Positions 1-12,611 of a stretch of DNA of 64,000 bases are shown one piece after another. The DNA lies in assembly GCA_028386065.3 (NCBI GenBank), contig JAKUCV010007289.1:17017-81016 (forward strand). Reading direction: 5' to 3'. The notes beneath the pieces were generated by a model that made no database searches, had not been told where the DNA came from, and saw nothing but the letters and a program-made list of their open reading frames with translations. Numbering within the stretch: position 1 is the stretch's first letter; every line of letters starts with the position of its first letter. The position numbers and the translations under genes are program-made. Origin of the DNA: Turnera subulata (taxonomy: Eukaryota > Streptophyta > Magnoliopsida > Malpighiales > Passifloraceae).

Positions 1-1790
1 AATGGACATTTGCAACTTGCATACCATATCTCATAGTCATGGCATCCAGCTATAGCCAATAGAATTCGGATAGATTTAACTATGGCAACTAGTGTGAAGG
101 TTTCATCATAGTCAATACCATGAACTAGCTTGAAACCTTTCGCAACCAATTGCCCTTAAAGGTAATCACATTACCATCCATGTCGGTCTTTCACAAAGAC
201 CCACTTGCACCCTATAAGTTTTACCCTTTCAGGTGGATCAAACAAGGTCCATACCTTGTTTTAATACATGGATTCCATTTCCGAATTCATAGCTTCAAGC
301 CACTTCTTGGAGTCTAAACCCGTAATGATCAGCTGATAGAAAGTGAGCTCATCCTGACTTATGAGCATCACATCTTTAATATGAGTTATGAGAAATCCAT
401 ATTTCCCAAGCTCATACCGAGTCCTATCCGACCTACGCGGTTCATGTGTTTTAGGTACAGGATTCTCATCCACAACAACTTGCGGATCCTGTCCTTTGTT
501 CCATCTCATCCTCTTTATCTCGAATTTCTTCGAGTTCTATTATCCTCCCACTGATTTTTCTAGAAATAAACACTCTTTCTAGAAAACAGCAGTCTGAGCC
601 ACAAACACTTTGTGCTCTATGGGATTATAGAAATAATACCCTTTAAGGTATCGTATAAAAGGCACTTGTCGGATTTAGGGTCGTATTTATCTGATACTTC
701 ACGTCTCACATAAGCGTCTCAACCCTAAATACTCAAAAGACAAATTGGGACACTTCCCAGTGCATATCTCATATGGTGTCTTTTCGACCGATTTAGATGG
801 GATACGGTTAAGGTAAATGCAGCACTCAATAATGCATGTCCTTAAAAGGAAATAGAAGGTCAGCTTGACTCATCATAGAACGAACCATGTCCAACAAGGT
901 TCTGTTCCTCCTTTCGGATACACTATACCATATGCATACCCGGTGGAGTAAGTTGTGATACTATACCACAACCCTTTAGATGATCAAGAAGCTCTCGGTC
1001 TAAGTATTCACCACCTCGATCTGATCGAAGCACCTTAATACTTTTCGGAGTCGATTCTGTACTTCATTCTTGAATTCTTTGAACTTTTCAAAGGATTCTG
1101 ACTTGTGTCTCATTAGATTCACATAGCCGTATCTACTGAAGTCATCAGTAAATGTAATGAAGTATTGAAAACCACCTCTAGCCTGTGTAGACATAGGTCC
1201 GCATACATCAGTATGTATTAGACCTACCAAGTCCTAGGCTCTTCACCTTTACCCGTAAAGGAAGCCTTAGTCATTTTGCCTAATAAATATATATCATATG
1301 TCTCAAATGATTCACAATCAAATGAGTCTAACAGTCCATCAATATGGAATTTAGAAATAGGAGTCTCGTTTATATGGGCCAAATGACTATACTAGAGATA
1401 GGTTTCACTAGAATCATATAATCTAACCTTCTTCGTATTAATGTTATAGATAGGCGTCACTAGGTTTAGAACATACAAATCATCGTTTAAAATGCACCAT
1501 CATAATCAATTTCATTGAAATAAATAGAACAACAATTGTTCTTTATTATCAATGAAAACTTTTCTTGTCCATACAAGACACATAAATCAAATTCCTGCTT
1601 ATGGTAGGCACATAATAACAATTGTGCAGTTCTAAAACCAAACCATTCGGTAAGGATAGATAGAAAGTCCCTACGGCTAATGTAGCAACTCTTGCTCCAA
1701 TTCCGAGGGGTAGGTTTATCTCATCCTTAGCCAATTTCTCACTCTTTCTTTGTTCCTTCACATTTCATAAATGTGAGAACCACATCTGGT
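1..1790 (-). pseudogene. Copia pol remnant of element A (protease, integrase, start of reverse transcriptase)
   Basis: Translated minus-strand pieces match the pol of element B in order. The protease and pre-integrase part lies at about 1790-1250 and keeps the block YYVPTISRNLI. The integrase core lies at about 1250-700 (DVCGPMS, then FITFTDDFSRYGY). The linker with RRSDRTRYE lies at 509-261. The start of reverse transcriptase lies at 250-1, with the GCKWVF block near 200. The frame is broken by many stops and indels, so no polyprotein can be made. Copia-type order (integrase before reverse transcriptase) is clear. The rest lies outside the window. Confidence 0.8.
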
Positions 1791-2514
1791 ATCTAATACC
1801 ATGATGCAGAGGTAGAGATATTAGCCTCTATAACAAAATACCTGAAGCGGAAGTCTCACTTCCCTTCTGCTTCTTCACCTCTTCAAGGTAAACAGGGCAG
1901 TTGCGTTTCTAATGGCCTGGTTTATTGCAACGGAAACAATTTCCTACCTTTGCAATACCACCCTTGGGTTTCAGCACATCAGAATAAGAAGATGCACAAG
2001 CACCAAACCTTTTGGTACATTACTTCTTCTTCTCTAACTTTGCTTTACCCTTTCCTTTTCCAAGGAAAACAAGATCCCTAAGGCTCTCAATGTATCTAAA
2101 CATCTCTAGCACATGAGGTCTAACGGGTGATAACTTAGCCATCTTGCATTGGAACAATGCTTTAGAGGTCTCGTACCTCCCATGCCTTACTTGCTCTCTT
2201 CAGAGCAATTTCAGATGTTCGATCATATCGAACGCCCACATGTTCTCATCTTGCTTCAGAAGCTCAGAGTCCATGGAAATTACCATAAGGCATGTAACAT
2301 CCAATGCATCATCAACATGCTACTCACAAGCATCTACTTCTGCCCTAGAAGCATTAGCCGCCAATTCATTAAGAACAAGCCCTTCAAGGACATACAAATT
2401 TTTCTTGTTTGAAGACTATCCTCAAAATGTGATGCCACTCTAGGAAACTATTCCTATTCAGCTTGTCCTACTCTAGGACCAATCGCAATAATAGGTGCTA
2501 GTGTTTTGTGCCAT
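1791..2514 (-). pseudogene. Copia gag remnant of element A
   Basis: The start codon is the reverse of CAT at 2512-2514 and gives a MAQNTS-like N-terminus, matching MTQNTS of element B. The homology runs to a degenerate CCHC zinc-knuckle region near 1940-1895. Compared with B, a segment corresponding to about 9345-9520 of B is missing. Stops and frameshifts break the frame. In life this would be the nucleocapsid precursor of a copia particle. Confidence 0.75.
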
Positions 2515-3078
2515 GGTAATTCTACAACAAGATCAACTCACACAAATAATAGTCATGCATACAAATCATTTAATAAGGAATTCTATTAAATGTACTCCTA
2601 CTATATAAATCAAGACAATTATATAAGTAGGCCAAGATCCATATTTCACTACAACATAAGTCAGCTAGGGCTGATCACCTACATCATAGCTATTTAGGTA
2701 GACAACTCTTGTCAATTACATCTCTATGTAACTCTTGGATAGTTGAGTGAACAACACCTTGTCCAAGTCTATCTTATAGACATTGCTCAACCCTTGCCTC
2801 TAGGTTCTTAATCCTATTAAGGTAACCTAGTTAAGTCCAAACCCACAACAAGCAATCGGGATATTACAATTATCCTCTCGAACCTTGCTAGGATAAACAT
2901 AGGCACCTTGCTAGGGCAAAACCTACCTAGTGTTGATCTAAGCAATGATTAGTGCTCATCATGGAAGGCAACTAAGAACTTAATATTTCATCAACATATG
3001 TTTCCAACACATCACATGCTTGTTCTTGATAAATCATACATTGATGTTAAGCAAATTTGGAAAACAAAAATGCAAGTG

Positions 3079-3827
3079 AACATCGATGTCCATAAATGAA
3101 CATCGATGTCTATGAGAATCTGATTCTCGCCAACAATTGGCAGCACTTAGTATTTCGGCCATATCCGGAGCTATAGAGCTCGGATTTGTGCAAACTTGGT
3201 GTCCCTGGAAAGCTAAGAAGTAGAGCTACAACTTTGCTGTTCAGGCCAGACACCAATTCGGCCTCCTTCTGTACTCAATTTGCTGTTGAAGTAGCTGCAG
3301 TCCACAACATCGATGTTGAACCCTTCAACATCGATGTTTGGAGTTTGCGAATCCATAAAACATCGATGTTTTCAAGCAAACATCGATGTTGGAGATTGCC
3401 GAATGCATAAAACATCGATGTTGACACTTAAACATCGATGTTTGAGTACTTGAACTCCAAACCATTTGGCAGTAGCTCAAAAACATCGATGTTGGACATT
3501 AAAACATCGATGTTTTGAGTACTTGAAAGTTCAATATCTTGGCAGTAGCATTATAACATCGATGTTTAACATTTAAACATCGATGTTTTGGTCCTGGAAC
3601 TCAAGAACATCGATGTTGACACTCAAACATCGATGTTGTTGGAGCTCTGGAACTCAAACCAATTTCGCCGAGCTCAAATAACATCGATGTTTAACATTTA
3701 AACATCGATGTTGTTGAGTGTCTGCATGAAAACATCGATGTTGACTATACAACATCGATGTTTTGGAGATTCGGCCAAGGCCAATCTTCAGGCCAACATC
3801 GATGTTGGTCACAGCAACATCGATGTT
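3079..3827. repeat. Array of paired AACATCGATGTT palindromes in the leader of element A
   Basis: Twenty copies in ten pairs start at 3079/3099, 3306/3327, 3359/3379, 3411/3431, 3482/3503, 3555/3576, 3606/3626, 3680/3701, 3731/3751 and 3795/3816. Eighteen match the 12-mer exactly; the first pair ends in C. Start-to-start distance within a pair is always 20 or 21 bp. Successive pairs start about 51-53, 64 or 71-74 bp apart. The array lies between the primer binding site and gag. A further palindrome, GAACGA-N3-TCGTTC, lies at 3845-3859. Confidence 0.95.
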
Positions 3828-4266
3828 TTGGCCAAACATTGCTTGAACGACAATCGTTCGAAACACAAACCGACGCTCGGTTTTTCTTAGTCGAACTCTT
3901 CGATCTACCGCCAAAACATCTTGATTGATATCTCACACCAATCAAGTTCTTGTTGTCAAAACATTTTTGACAAATCAACCTCAACAACATATACATCACA
4001 TGTACACAATTGAATACAATATGACATGATCATGCTCTATCACATAAAACATATCATGTATATTTACTCAAAACACATCAAATATATGCATATACTTGCA
4101 TGGCAAATCACATATAGCAAAACAAAACCAACATATCATTTGACAAAACACAAAGACATTATGTTCAAAATCATTTGGCATATCACATACACAAAATGAT
4201 TCCTACACATTCTAAGGTGATCATATCACATATGAATCACTTATACGGTTTAGAACTTCACAAGAA

Positions 4267-4279
4267 GGCTCCGCTACCA
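4267..4279 (-). other. Primer binding site of element A
   Basis: On the minus strand the LTR ends in ...ACTTACA and is followed by one base and TGGTAGCGGAGCC. This is the expected place and TGG start of a retrotransposon primer site. It differs at two or three positions from the usual copia initiator-Met site TGGTATCAGAGCC. The same 13-mer occurs in element G. Confidence 0.7.
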
Positions 4280-4280
4280 C

Positions 4281-6034
4281 TGTAAGTTTCCCTAGGCTAT
4301 ATGACAATCATATACAAGCAAAAGATGCAGCGGAAGCAAAGGAAACTTAGCCAAGAACCACATGTGAAGCATATAAACCGTATAACAAAATTTCGTACCT
4401 TGTTTGGTTGAGGTCTTTCACCCAACTGCTGGAACGAATCTTCTAGACCAAGACGAAGGCTGGAACGAATCAGTTAGAGCAAGAAGAAGCCCTGCTCCTC
4501 TACGGTATCCACATGAACCGTGACCTTCCCGGAATCGTCACACGAATCCAAGAACGAGCTCCCCGGACTGATGTGCTAGCAAGAGTAAAACCGGGGCATG
4601 AATGGTTGTGGTGTTTCTCTTGTTCTCTAACAAGGGTGTATGTGTGTATGCTCTCTCAAGTTCTCAAGAACTCTTCTCAAGAACAAAAATCAGAGTATGC
4701 CAAGATGAAGAGGAAGTGATCTAATCACTTAAACCATACATCCATAGCTAGTGGTCTTTGTTGGTGTTCTTTCTTCTCTCTTTTACAAGGAAGAAGAAGA
4801 GGAAGTGTGTAAGTGTACTCAAGACTCTCTTGAGCTTCTAGTGTGTCTCAAAACGTGATGTGCAGCTCTCAAAGGGTCTGAAAAACTGATCACCACACAC
4901 ACACACACTTCCCCCACTCACATGATGCAAAAGGTTAAAGGAGACAATGGTGGCCAACATATTTGGCCTACCTGCCACTAAATTATGTCATCACATAATA
5001 ATCTATGCACCATACCTTATCATCATGCACAGCACCTAAAGTGGCACTAAAGGGGCTCAATAATGTTGACATTCAGCAAACCAACCACCTAAAAACGACC
5101 TTGGTTCAACCCTGGTCCAACCACGGTCCAACCACAAACCGGTCCAACCATGGTCCAAACACGGTTCAACCACCTGCTCGAATCAACGGCTCTATGTGTG
5201 TGACCCTGTAGGCACTTGTAACGTCCGGCAATAATTGTAAAATCCCATTTTACAATTATAAGCAAAGAGCGGCGTCTAGCAACACATCATTGCTACCCGA
5301 ACGACAAGATCAGTACTGATTCTCTATGCCTCGTAAGTATGTCATCGTCCCTTCGTCCCATTATAAAGATTAAACCGAGACATGGAATATGTCAATCTCG
5401 TATATGTTTAATCTCGGTTTCTTGATCCTCGAGTTAACTGTGTAAAACGGATACCAATGATATCAACATATCATAATCCGAGCACGGCCGTGCATTTACA
5501 GTTCAACTCTATCAAGAAACCATCCGATAATATACCCGTTATATGGGTTGGACGAATCCCCTCTTGATCAATCAAAACCCACTACATACTCGGCATATAC
5601 CCAATGATTACCCTTATGTCCACCCAGTTACGGGTGACTAGGAATAATATCAAAGTACATGATTCATATGTTGGATACCTTGACGATCTCAGGTCGGAGG
5701 ACAATCACATCTATAAGAAACACTAATGACATACATATAACGCTCCATGTAGTGTTCTTATGTGGGTCAGTCCAGTCCACAAGTTCTCCAACTTGTACCC
5801 GTATGTAGAATTCATATCACATATAAATTCTCAACATACGCTAGTCTTGATCTATTATTACAACCCATCCATAATAATAATCGACTAGGCACATTTAAGA
5901 ATATGAAATATTCTAGGGTTATAAGTATGTGCAAGCGTTTATCTCATAAACGATACTTATTGGAATAACCTTAAAGTGTATGTACATGACTATAAATGAA
6001 CATCCATGATTGGCTTTTGGGCATATTACTAACA
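4281..6034 (-). repeat. 5' LTR of element A
   Basis: On the minus strand it begins TGTTAGTAATATGCCC and ends CTTACA, giving 1754 bp. It aligns with the 3' LTR of B (12623-14153), although about 220 bp longer. It contains a cluster of GGTCCAACC/ACCATGGT words at about 5101-5172 and a CA run near 4892-4908. Confidence 0.85.
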
Positions 6035-7475
6035 GTAAATACATTAAGGTTATTCCAATAAATATGTTTATGAGATAAACGCTTGCACATATTTATAACC
6101 CTAGAATATTTTATATTCTTAAATGTCCCTAGTTGATTATTATTATGGATGAGTTGTAATAATAAATTAAGACTAGCGTATGTTGAGAATTATATGAGAT
6201 ATGAATTCTACATACGGGTACAAGTTAGAGAACTTGTGGACTGGACCGACCCAACATAAGAACACTACATGGAACGTTATATAATTGTCATTAGTGGTTT
6301 TTATATGTATTGTCCTTAGACCTGAGATCATCAAGGTTCCCAACATGAGAGTCATATATTTTGATATTACTCTTGGCTATTCGTAACTGAGTAGACCTTA
6401 TTGTAATCATTGGGTATATGATATAATGTGTAATGGGTTTTGTATGATCAAGATGGGATTCGTCCAACCCTTATAACGGGTATATTATCAGATGGGCCTC
6501 TTGATAGAGTTGAACTGTAAATGCATGGCCATGCTCGGACTATATGATATGGTGATATCATAAGTATCCGCTTTACACAATTAACTCGAGGATCAAGAAA
6601 CTTAGAATAAACATATACGAGATTGACTTATTACATGTCTCGTGTTTAATCTTGAAAATGTGACGAAAGGATATTGACATGTTTCCGAGGCATACTGAAT
6701 TAGTACTGATCTTGTCGTTTTGGAAGCAATGATGTGTTGCTAGACACCGCTTATTGTTTACAATTGTAAAATGAGATTTTACAATTATTGCCAAATGTTA
6801 CAAGTGCCTACAGGGTCACACACTTAGAACTGTTGATTCGAGCTGGTGGTTGAACCATGGTTGGACCGTGGTTTGACCAGGTGGTTGGACCATGGTTGGA
6901 CCGTGGTTGGTCCAGGGTTGTTTTGGAATTATTGAACCAGAATTAGTGCTGTGATGTGTTGATATATGATAATGCATTAGTGGTAAACATGATAATGGGA
7001 ATCACAATCATGATAGTTGGTGGACCATTATGTTGGCCATTTGTCTAATTAAACTATGCATTGATTGAGAATGAGGATAGGGTGAAGGATGATTAGGTTT
7101 TAGACCAGGTCATTCAACTACACACCATATTCTTTCACACACATACACTCCTTTCTTTGAGAAAGAAAGAGAACACCACTAACACAAGTTCTAGCTCCCG
7201 GAAATCTAGAGCTAGCAATGTTGTTCGGGAGTGCTCGGGTTGGTAATCGTGAGATGATTTTCGGCTAGTTATCGACGGTTCGTGTGGATACCGTAGAGGA
7301 GCAGGATTTCTGTCCGGTTCTTGCTGATTCAACCAAACAGTTGAGTGAAAGATCTCAACCATTTCCAGGTACGATTTTTGTCATTCGGTTTACTCTGTTT
7401 CACATGGATCCTCTATGAGTACCGGGTCTTTCCGCTGCATTTTGATTGTCAAGTTTGCATGCCTGGATACTTACA
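6035..7475 (+). repeat. Truncated 5' LTR of element B
   Basis: It aligns with 12690-14153 and lacks the TGTTAG end. It ends ...GGATACTTACA before the primer site. It is the mirror image of the LTR of A, so 4281-6034 and 6035-7475 form a long inverted repeat with almost no loop. Confidence 0.85.
6846..6920. repeat. Short-period GGTTGGACC/ACCATGGT cluster in the A/B LTR
   Basis: Units of about 11 bp (TGGTTGGACCA, TGGTTGGACCG and variants) follow each other. Each has GGT/ACC arms, and junctions make ACCATGGT palindromes. Equivalent clusters lie at 13487-13570 (3' LTR of B) and 5101-5172 (LTR of A, reversed). Confidence 0.75.
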
Positions 7476-7476
7476 G

Positions 7477-7489
7477 TGGTTGCGGAGCC
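7477..7489 (+). other. Primer binding site of element B
   Basis: TGGTTGCGGAGCC begins two bases after the LTR end. It differs from the site of element A by one base. It fixes the 3' border of the 5' LTR. Confidence 0.65.
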
Positions 7490-7819
7490 TCTTGTGAAAC
7501 ACTAAACCGAATTAGATGTTCATCTTGTTATATGTGATATAGCATAAACGTGATAGTATATGTGATATGCTGAATTCATTTGCATATGTGATATGTTGAA
7601 TTTCAATTTTGTATACATGATACATGTTTATGATGGTGTTTGTCTAAAGTGTTTTGACAATGAACGCTTGATTGGTATGTGATATCAATCAAGGTGTTCT
7701 TCGCAGTAAGTCGAATGAGTTCGACAAGGAGAAATCGATTGTCGGTTTTTGTATGGAACGATAGTCGTTCTAGTACAGCAAGGATGTTCACATGAGTTTT
7801 GCCTTGGCCGGATCTTCCA

Positions 7820-8313
7820 AACAACGATGTTCTAATGAAGATTGGCTTTGGCAGAATCTTGAAACATCGATTTTCAAGAGTTAAACATCGATGTTCTCAT
7901 GACGAGTGGCCTTGGCAGAACTCTCAAACATCGATGTTCAAGAGTTAAACATCGATATTCTAGAGCACTGCCAAATTAGTTTGAGCTCCAGAAATCTCAA
8001 ACAACGATGTTTAAAAGTTAGACATCAATGTTTAAAACTACTGCCAGAAATCTTGAACTTCCAGAACTTCAAGACATCGATGTTCACAAGTTAAAGATCG
8101 ATGTTCTTGGGCTTTGCCAAAAGATTTCGAGTTCCAGAATTCTCAAACATCGATGTGTAAGAGTTAAACATCGATGTTAAAGAGTCAGACATTGATGCTC
8201 AAGAGTCAGAAATCGATGGTCAAGAGTTAAACATCGATGTTCTTGAACACTGCCAAGTAGTTGGGAGAATCAGATTCTCACAACATCGAAGTTCAAAGTT
8301 AGACATCGACGTT
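7820..8313. repeat. Palindrome array in the leader of element B, with a 21-bp ladder
   Basis: Copies of AACATCGATGTT, many with one or two changes, start at 7820, 7863/7884, 7927/7948, 8001/8022, 8073/8094, 8146/8167/8188/8209/8230 and 8282/8302. The run of five is an exact 21-bp ladder with a similar linker (AAGAGTTA or AAGAGTCA). The position matches the array of element A. A palindrome GAACGATAGTCGTTC lies just upstream at 7756-7770. Confidence 0.93.
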
Positions 8314-8877
8314 CTTATGTGTTTTTGGTTTCCAAATTTACAAAACATCAATATATGATTTGTTGATTATATGCATGTGATGTATGAACATAATATGTTG
8401 ATGTAAATAATAAGTTCCTCTTATGTTGCCTTCCATGATAAGCACTCATCATTGCTTAGATCAACACTTGGCAGGTTTTGCCAAAGCAAGGTGCCAATGT
8501 TTATCCTAGCAAGGTGCGATGGGATAATTGTAATATCCAAACTGCTTATTGTGGGTTGAACTTAACTAGGTCATCTTAATGGGATTGAGGACTTAGAGGC
8601 AAAGAGTTGAGCTATGCCTATGAGATAAACAAGAACAAGTGTTGTTCCCTCAACTATCCAAGAGTTACATGAGATGTAATTGACAAGAGTTGTCTACCTT
8701 AATAACTATGATGTAAGCAATCAGCCAAAGCTGACGTATCTTGTAGTGAAATATGGATCTTGGCCTACTTATCATATTTTGATTCATAGTAGGAGCATCA
8801 TTTAATAAATATTCCTTGTTAAGTGATTTTATACATGTCTCTTATTTGTGTGAGTTGATCAATGTTGTAGAGTTATC

Positions 8878-9783
8878 ATGACACAAAACACTAGTAAACA
8901 ATCACTGCGATCTGTCCTTGAGAAGGAAAAGCTGAATGAGAATAACTTCCTAAAGTGGCATCGCAATTTGAGGATAGTCCTCAAACAAGAAAAGAAGTTG
9001 TATGTCCTAGAAGGGCCCGTTCCAAATGAACTGGCGCCTAATGCTCCTAGGGCGGAAAGAGATGCTTACAAGAAGCATCTTGATGATGCATTGGATGTTG
9101 CATGCCTTATGCTTGTTAACATGGACTCTGAGCTTAAGAAGCAACATGAGAACTTGGGTGCGTTCGATATGATCGAACATCTGAAAATGCTTTTTGATGA
9201 GCAAGCAAGGTATGAGAGGTATGAGACCTCTAAGACATTGTTCTAATGCAAGATGGCTGAGTCATCACCGGTGAGACTTCATGTGCTCAAAATGATTGGG
9301 TACATTGAGAGCCTTGAGGGTCTAGGTTTTCCTTTGCAAAAGGAGTTGGCTGTTGATCTAGTCCTGCAATCGTTGCCAGATAGTTACAGCCAATTTGTCA
9401 TGAATTTCAATATGAATCTTCTTGACAAATATTTGTCTGAGTTGTTTAATATGTTAGGAACAGTTGAGCAACAAATGAAGGCAAACAAATCCAACAACAT
9501 TTTGATGGTTGGAAAAGGCAAAGGAAAGGGTAAAGCCAAGTTTTACAAGAAGAATAAATGTGCCAAAAGGTTTGGTGCATGTGCATCTTCTTGTTCCCAT
9601 GTGCTGAAACCCAAAGGTGGTATTGCGAAGGAAGGACAATGTTTCCATTGCAATAAACCTAGCCATTGGAAACGCAACTGCCCTATTTACCTTGAAGAGG
9701 TGAAGAAACAGAAGGGAAGTAAGACTTCCACTTCAGGTATTTTTGTTATAGAAGCTAATATCTCATCTCTGCATCATGGGTAC
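8878..9783 (+). pseudogene. Copia gag of element B
   Basis: The frame starts MTQNTSKQSL and carries the copia gag core with FLKWHRNLRIVLKQEKKLYV and later DMIEHLKMLFDEQARYERYE. A stop at 9244-9246 (TAA where CAA/Gln is expected) splits it; the same frame continues from 9247. A zinc knuckle CFHCNKPSHWKRNC (C-x2-C-x4-H-x4-C) is encoded near 9639-9680. Gag would coat the RNA in virus-like particles. The Gln-to-stop change fits C-to-T decay of methylated DNA. Confidence 0.88.
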
Positions 9784-12608
9784 TAGAAACCGGATGTGGT
9801 TCTCATATTTTTGTAAATGTGCAGGAACTGAGAAAGAGTAGAAGATTAGCAAAGGGAGAGATAGACCTGCGCGTTGGAAATGGAGCAAGAGTTGCTGCAT
9901 TAGCCGTAGGGACTTACCAGCTACCCTTACCGAGTGGTTTTGTTTTAGAACTTGACGATTGTTATTATGTTCCTACCATAAGCAGGAATTTGATTTCTGT
10001 TTCTTGTCTGGACAAGAAAGGTTTTTCATTTGTAATAAAGAACAATTGTTGTTCTATTTATTTCAATGATATTTATTATGGTGGTCCATATTTAAGCAAT
10101 GGTTTGTATGTTCTAAACCTAGAAACACCAATCTATAACATTAATACGAAGAAGGTTAGATTAAGCGATTATTATGAAACCTACCTTTGGCATTGTCGTT
10201 TGGGCCATATAAACGAGACTCGTATTTCTAAACTCCATAAAGATGGACTTTTAAACTCATTTGATTTTGAATCATATGAGACATGTGAGTCATTTTTATT
10301 AGGCAAAATGACGAAGGCTCCTTTTGCTGGTAAAGGTGAAAGAGCTTCGGACTTGTTAGGTCTTATACATTCTGATGTATGTGGACCTATGTCAACACAG
10401 GCTAGAGGTGGTTTTTAGTACTTCATTACATTGACTGATGATTACAGTAGATATGGCTATATGTATCTTATGAAGGACAAGTCAGAATCCTTTGAAAAGT
10501 TTAAAGAATTCAAGAGTGAAGTACAGAATCAACTTGGCAAGAGTATTAAAATGCTTCGATCTGATCGAGGAGGTGAATAGTTAGACCGAGATTTTCTTGA
10601 TCATCTAAAGCAATGTGGTATTGTATCACAACTTATTCCACCAGGTACGCCTCAATGGAATGGTGTATCTGAAAGGAGGAATAGAACTTTGTTAGACATA
10701 GTTCGTTCTATGATGAGTCAAGCTGACCCTCCTTCTTCATTTTGGGGACATGCATTATTAAGTGCTGCCTTTACACTTAACCGTGTTCCATCTAATTCGG
10801 TTGAAAAGACACCATATGAGATATGGACAGGGAAGCGTCCCAATTTGTCTTTTATGAGGATCTGGGGTTGTGAGGCTTTCGTGAGACGAGAAGCATCAGA
10901 TAAACTCGGCCCTAAATCCGTCAAGTGCCTCTTTGTTGGACATCCTTAGGAAACTAAAGGATATTATTTCTATAATCCCACAAAGCACAAAGTGTTTGTT
11001 GCTCGTACTGCTATTTTTCTAGAAAGAGAATTCATTTCTAGAAAGATCAGTGGGAGAAAAAATAGAACTCAAAGAAGTTCGAGGCATAGAGGCTGAGATG
11101 GAACAAGGACAGGAACCACAAGATGTTGTGGGTGAAAAACCTATTCCTGTAACACATGGACTACGTAGGTCTGATAGGACTCGGCATGAGCCTGAGAGAT
11201 ATGGATTTCTTATGACTCATACTGGAGACGTGATGCTCATAGAAGAGGATGAGCCCACTTCCTATCAGTAGGCTAATACGGGTCCAGACTCTAAGAAGTG
11301 GCTAGAAGCCATGAATTCGGAGATGGAATCCATGTATGAAAATATGGTATGGACCTTAGTTGAACCACCTGAAAGGATAAAACCTATTGGGTGCAAGTGG
11401 GTCTTTAAGAAAAAGACCGACATGGATGGTAATGTGAATACCTTTAAAGGGCGATTGGTTGCGAAAGGTTTTAAACAAGTTCATGTTATTGACTATGATG
11501 AAACTTTCTCACCAGTTGCCATGGTTAAATCCATCCGGATTCTATTGGCTATAGCAACAAACCATGACTATGAGATATGGCAAATGGATGTCAAAACCGC
11601 TTTCCTTAATGGAAATTTTTTAGAGGATGTGTACATGACACAACCTGAAGGTTTTGTCACTCCAGAAAATGCTAACAAGGTATGCAAGTTGCAAAGATCC
11701 ATTTATGGAATAAAGCAAGCTTTTAGGAGTTGGAATCTTCATTTTGATGAAGTAATGAAATAGTTTGGTTTCATTAAATATGAAGATGAGCCATGTGTTT
11801 ACAAGAAGGTTAGTGGGAGCACTATCGTTTTCTTGTTATTGTATGTTGACGACATTCTACTCATTGGAAATGACATTCCGACACTACGGTCTGTAAAGAC
11901 TTGGTTAGGAAAGAATTTCTCAATGAAGGACTTAGGAGAAGCTGCCTACGTGCTAGGTACAAAGATCTAAAGAGATAGATCCAAAAGACTTCTTGGGCTA
12001 AGTCAAAGTACATATATTGACAAGGTGCTAAAGAGGTTTAGCATGCAAGATTCCAAGAAAGGTTTCTTGTCATGTCACATGGCATATCTCTCTCAAAGAA
12101 TCAATGTCCTAGTACATCTAAAGAGAGAGAGAGCAAGTGAGTAAGATCCCTTATGCATCTGCTATAGGATCTATCATGTATGCCATGCTATATACTCGAC
12201 CAAATGTCGCATATGCATTAGGTGTCACGAGCAGATATCAATCTGATCCCAGTGAAGGTCACTGGACAGCGTTTAAGAACATCCTTAAGTACTTGAGAAG
12301 AACTAAGGATGCATTCCTTGTATACGGAAACGTTGATGAGCTTGTTATAAAGTGTTACACAGATGCTAGCATCCAAATCGACAGGGATGACTTTAGATCG
12401 CAGTCAGGTTATGTGTTTTTTCTTGGAGGTGGTGCTGTTTGTTGGAAGAGTTCCAGGCAAGAAATATTTGTCGACTCTTCAAATAAGGGTGTGCAAAGTT
12501 CCTTCAGAGAACTATGTAACAGATTCAATGACTAAGCCTCTCACACAGCAGAAGCATGATGGTCATGCCACATCCATTGGTATTAGATACATGGATGATT
12601 GGCTTTAG
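9784..12608 (+). pseudogene. Copia pol of element B (protease, integrase, reverse transcriptase, RNase H)
   Basis: Domains follow copia order. The protease catalytic block near 9778-9795 reads LETGCG in the frame that continues it, so the catalytic Asp of DTG is replaced by Glu. The pre-integrase block with CRLGHINETRISKLH is near 10195. The integrase core has DVCGPM (about 10376), RSDRGGE (about 10560) and WNGVSERRNR (about 10655). Reverse transcriptase runs from 11311 with GCKWVFKKKTDMDGN and YVDDILLIGND (about 11843). RNase H has YTDAS near 12357. Stops lie at 10417, 10575, 10947, 11270, 11761 and 11968, several of them possible CAG-to-TAG or similar changes. Not translatable. Confidence 0.88.
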
Positions 12609-12611
12609 TGC

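Larger units (their letters stand above)
1..6034 (-). mobile_element. Copia element A, 5' part (LTR, leader, gag, part of pol), cut by window edge
   Basis: Read on the minus strand it runs 5' LTR (6034-4281), primer binding site, a long leader with a palindrome array, gag (from 2514) and pol down to the reverse transcriptase at base 1. It matches element B at 6035-12600 throughout, in opposite orientation. Many stops and a deletion of about 175 bp in gag show it is old and inactive. The outer LTR end CTAACA (6029-6034) abuts the truncated LTR of B, so no target-site duplication can be checked. Confidence 0.85.

Noticed and set aside
3186..3914. Small ORFs with repeated NIDV, HRC or TSM residues (also 27212-27816 and 33046-33367)
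   Set aside because: They are the three reading frames of AACATCGATGTT; the palindrome explains them on both strands.
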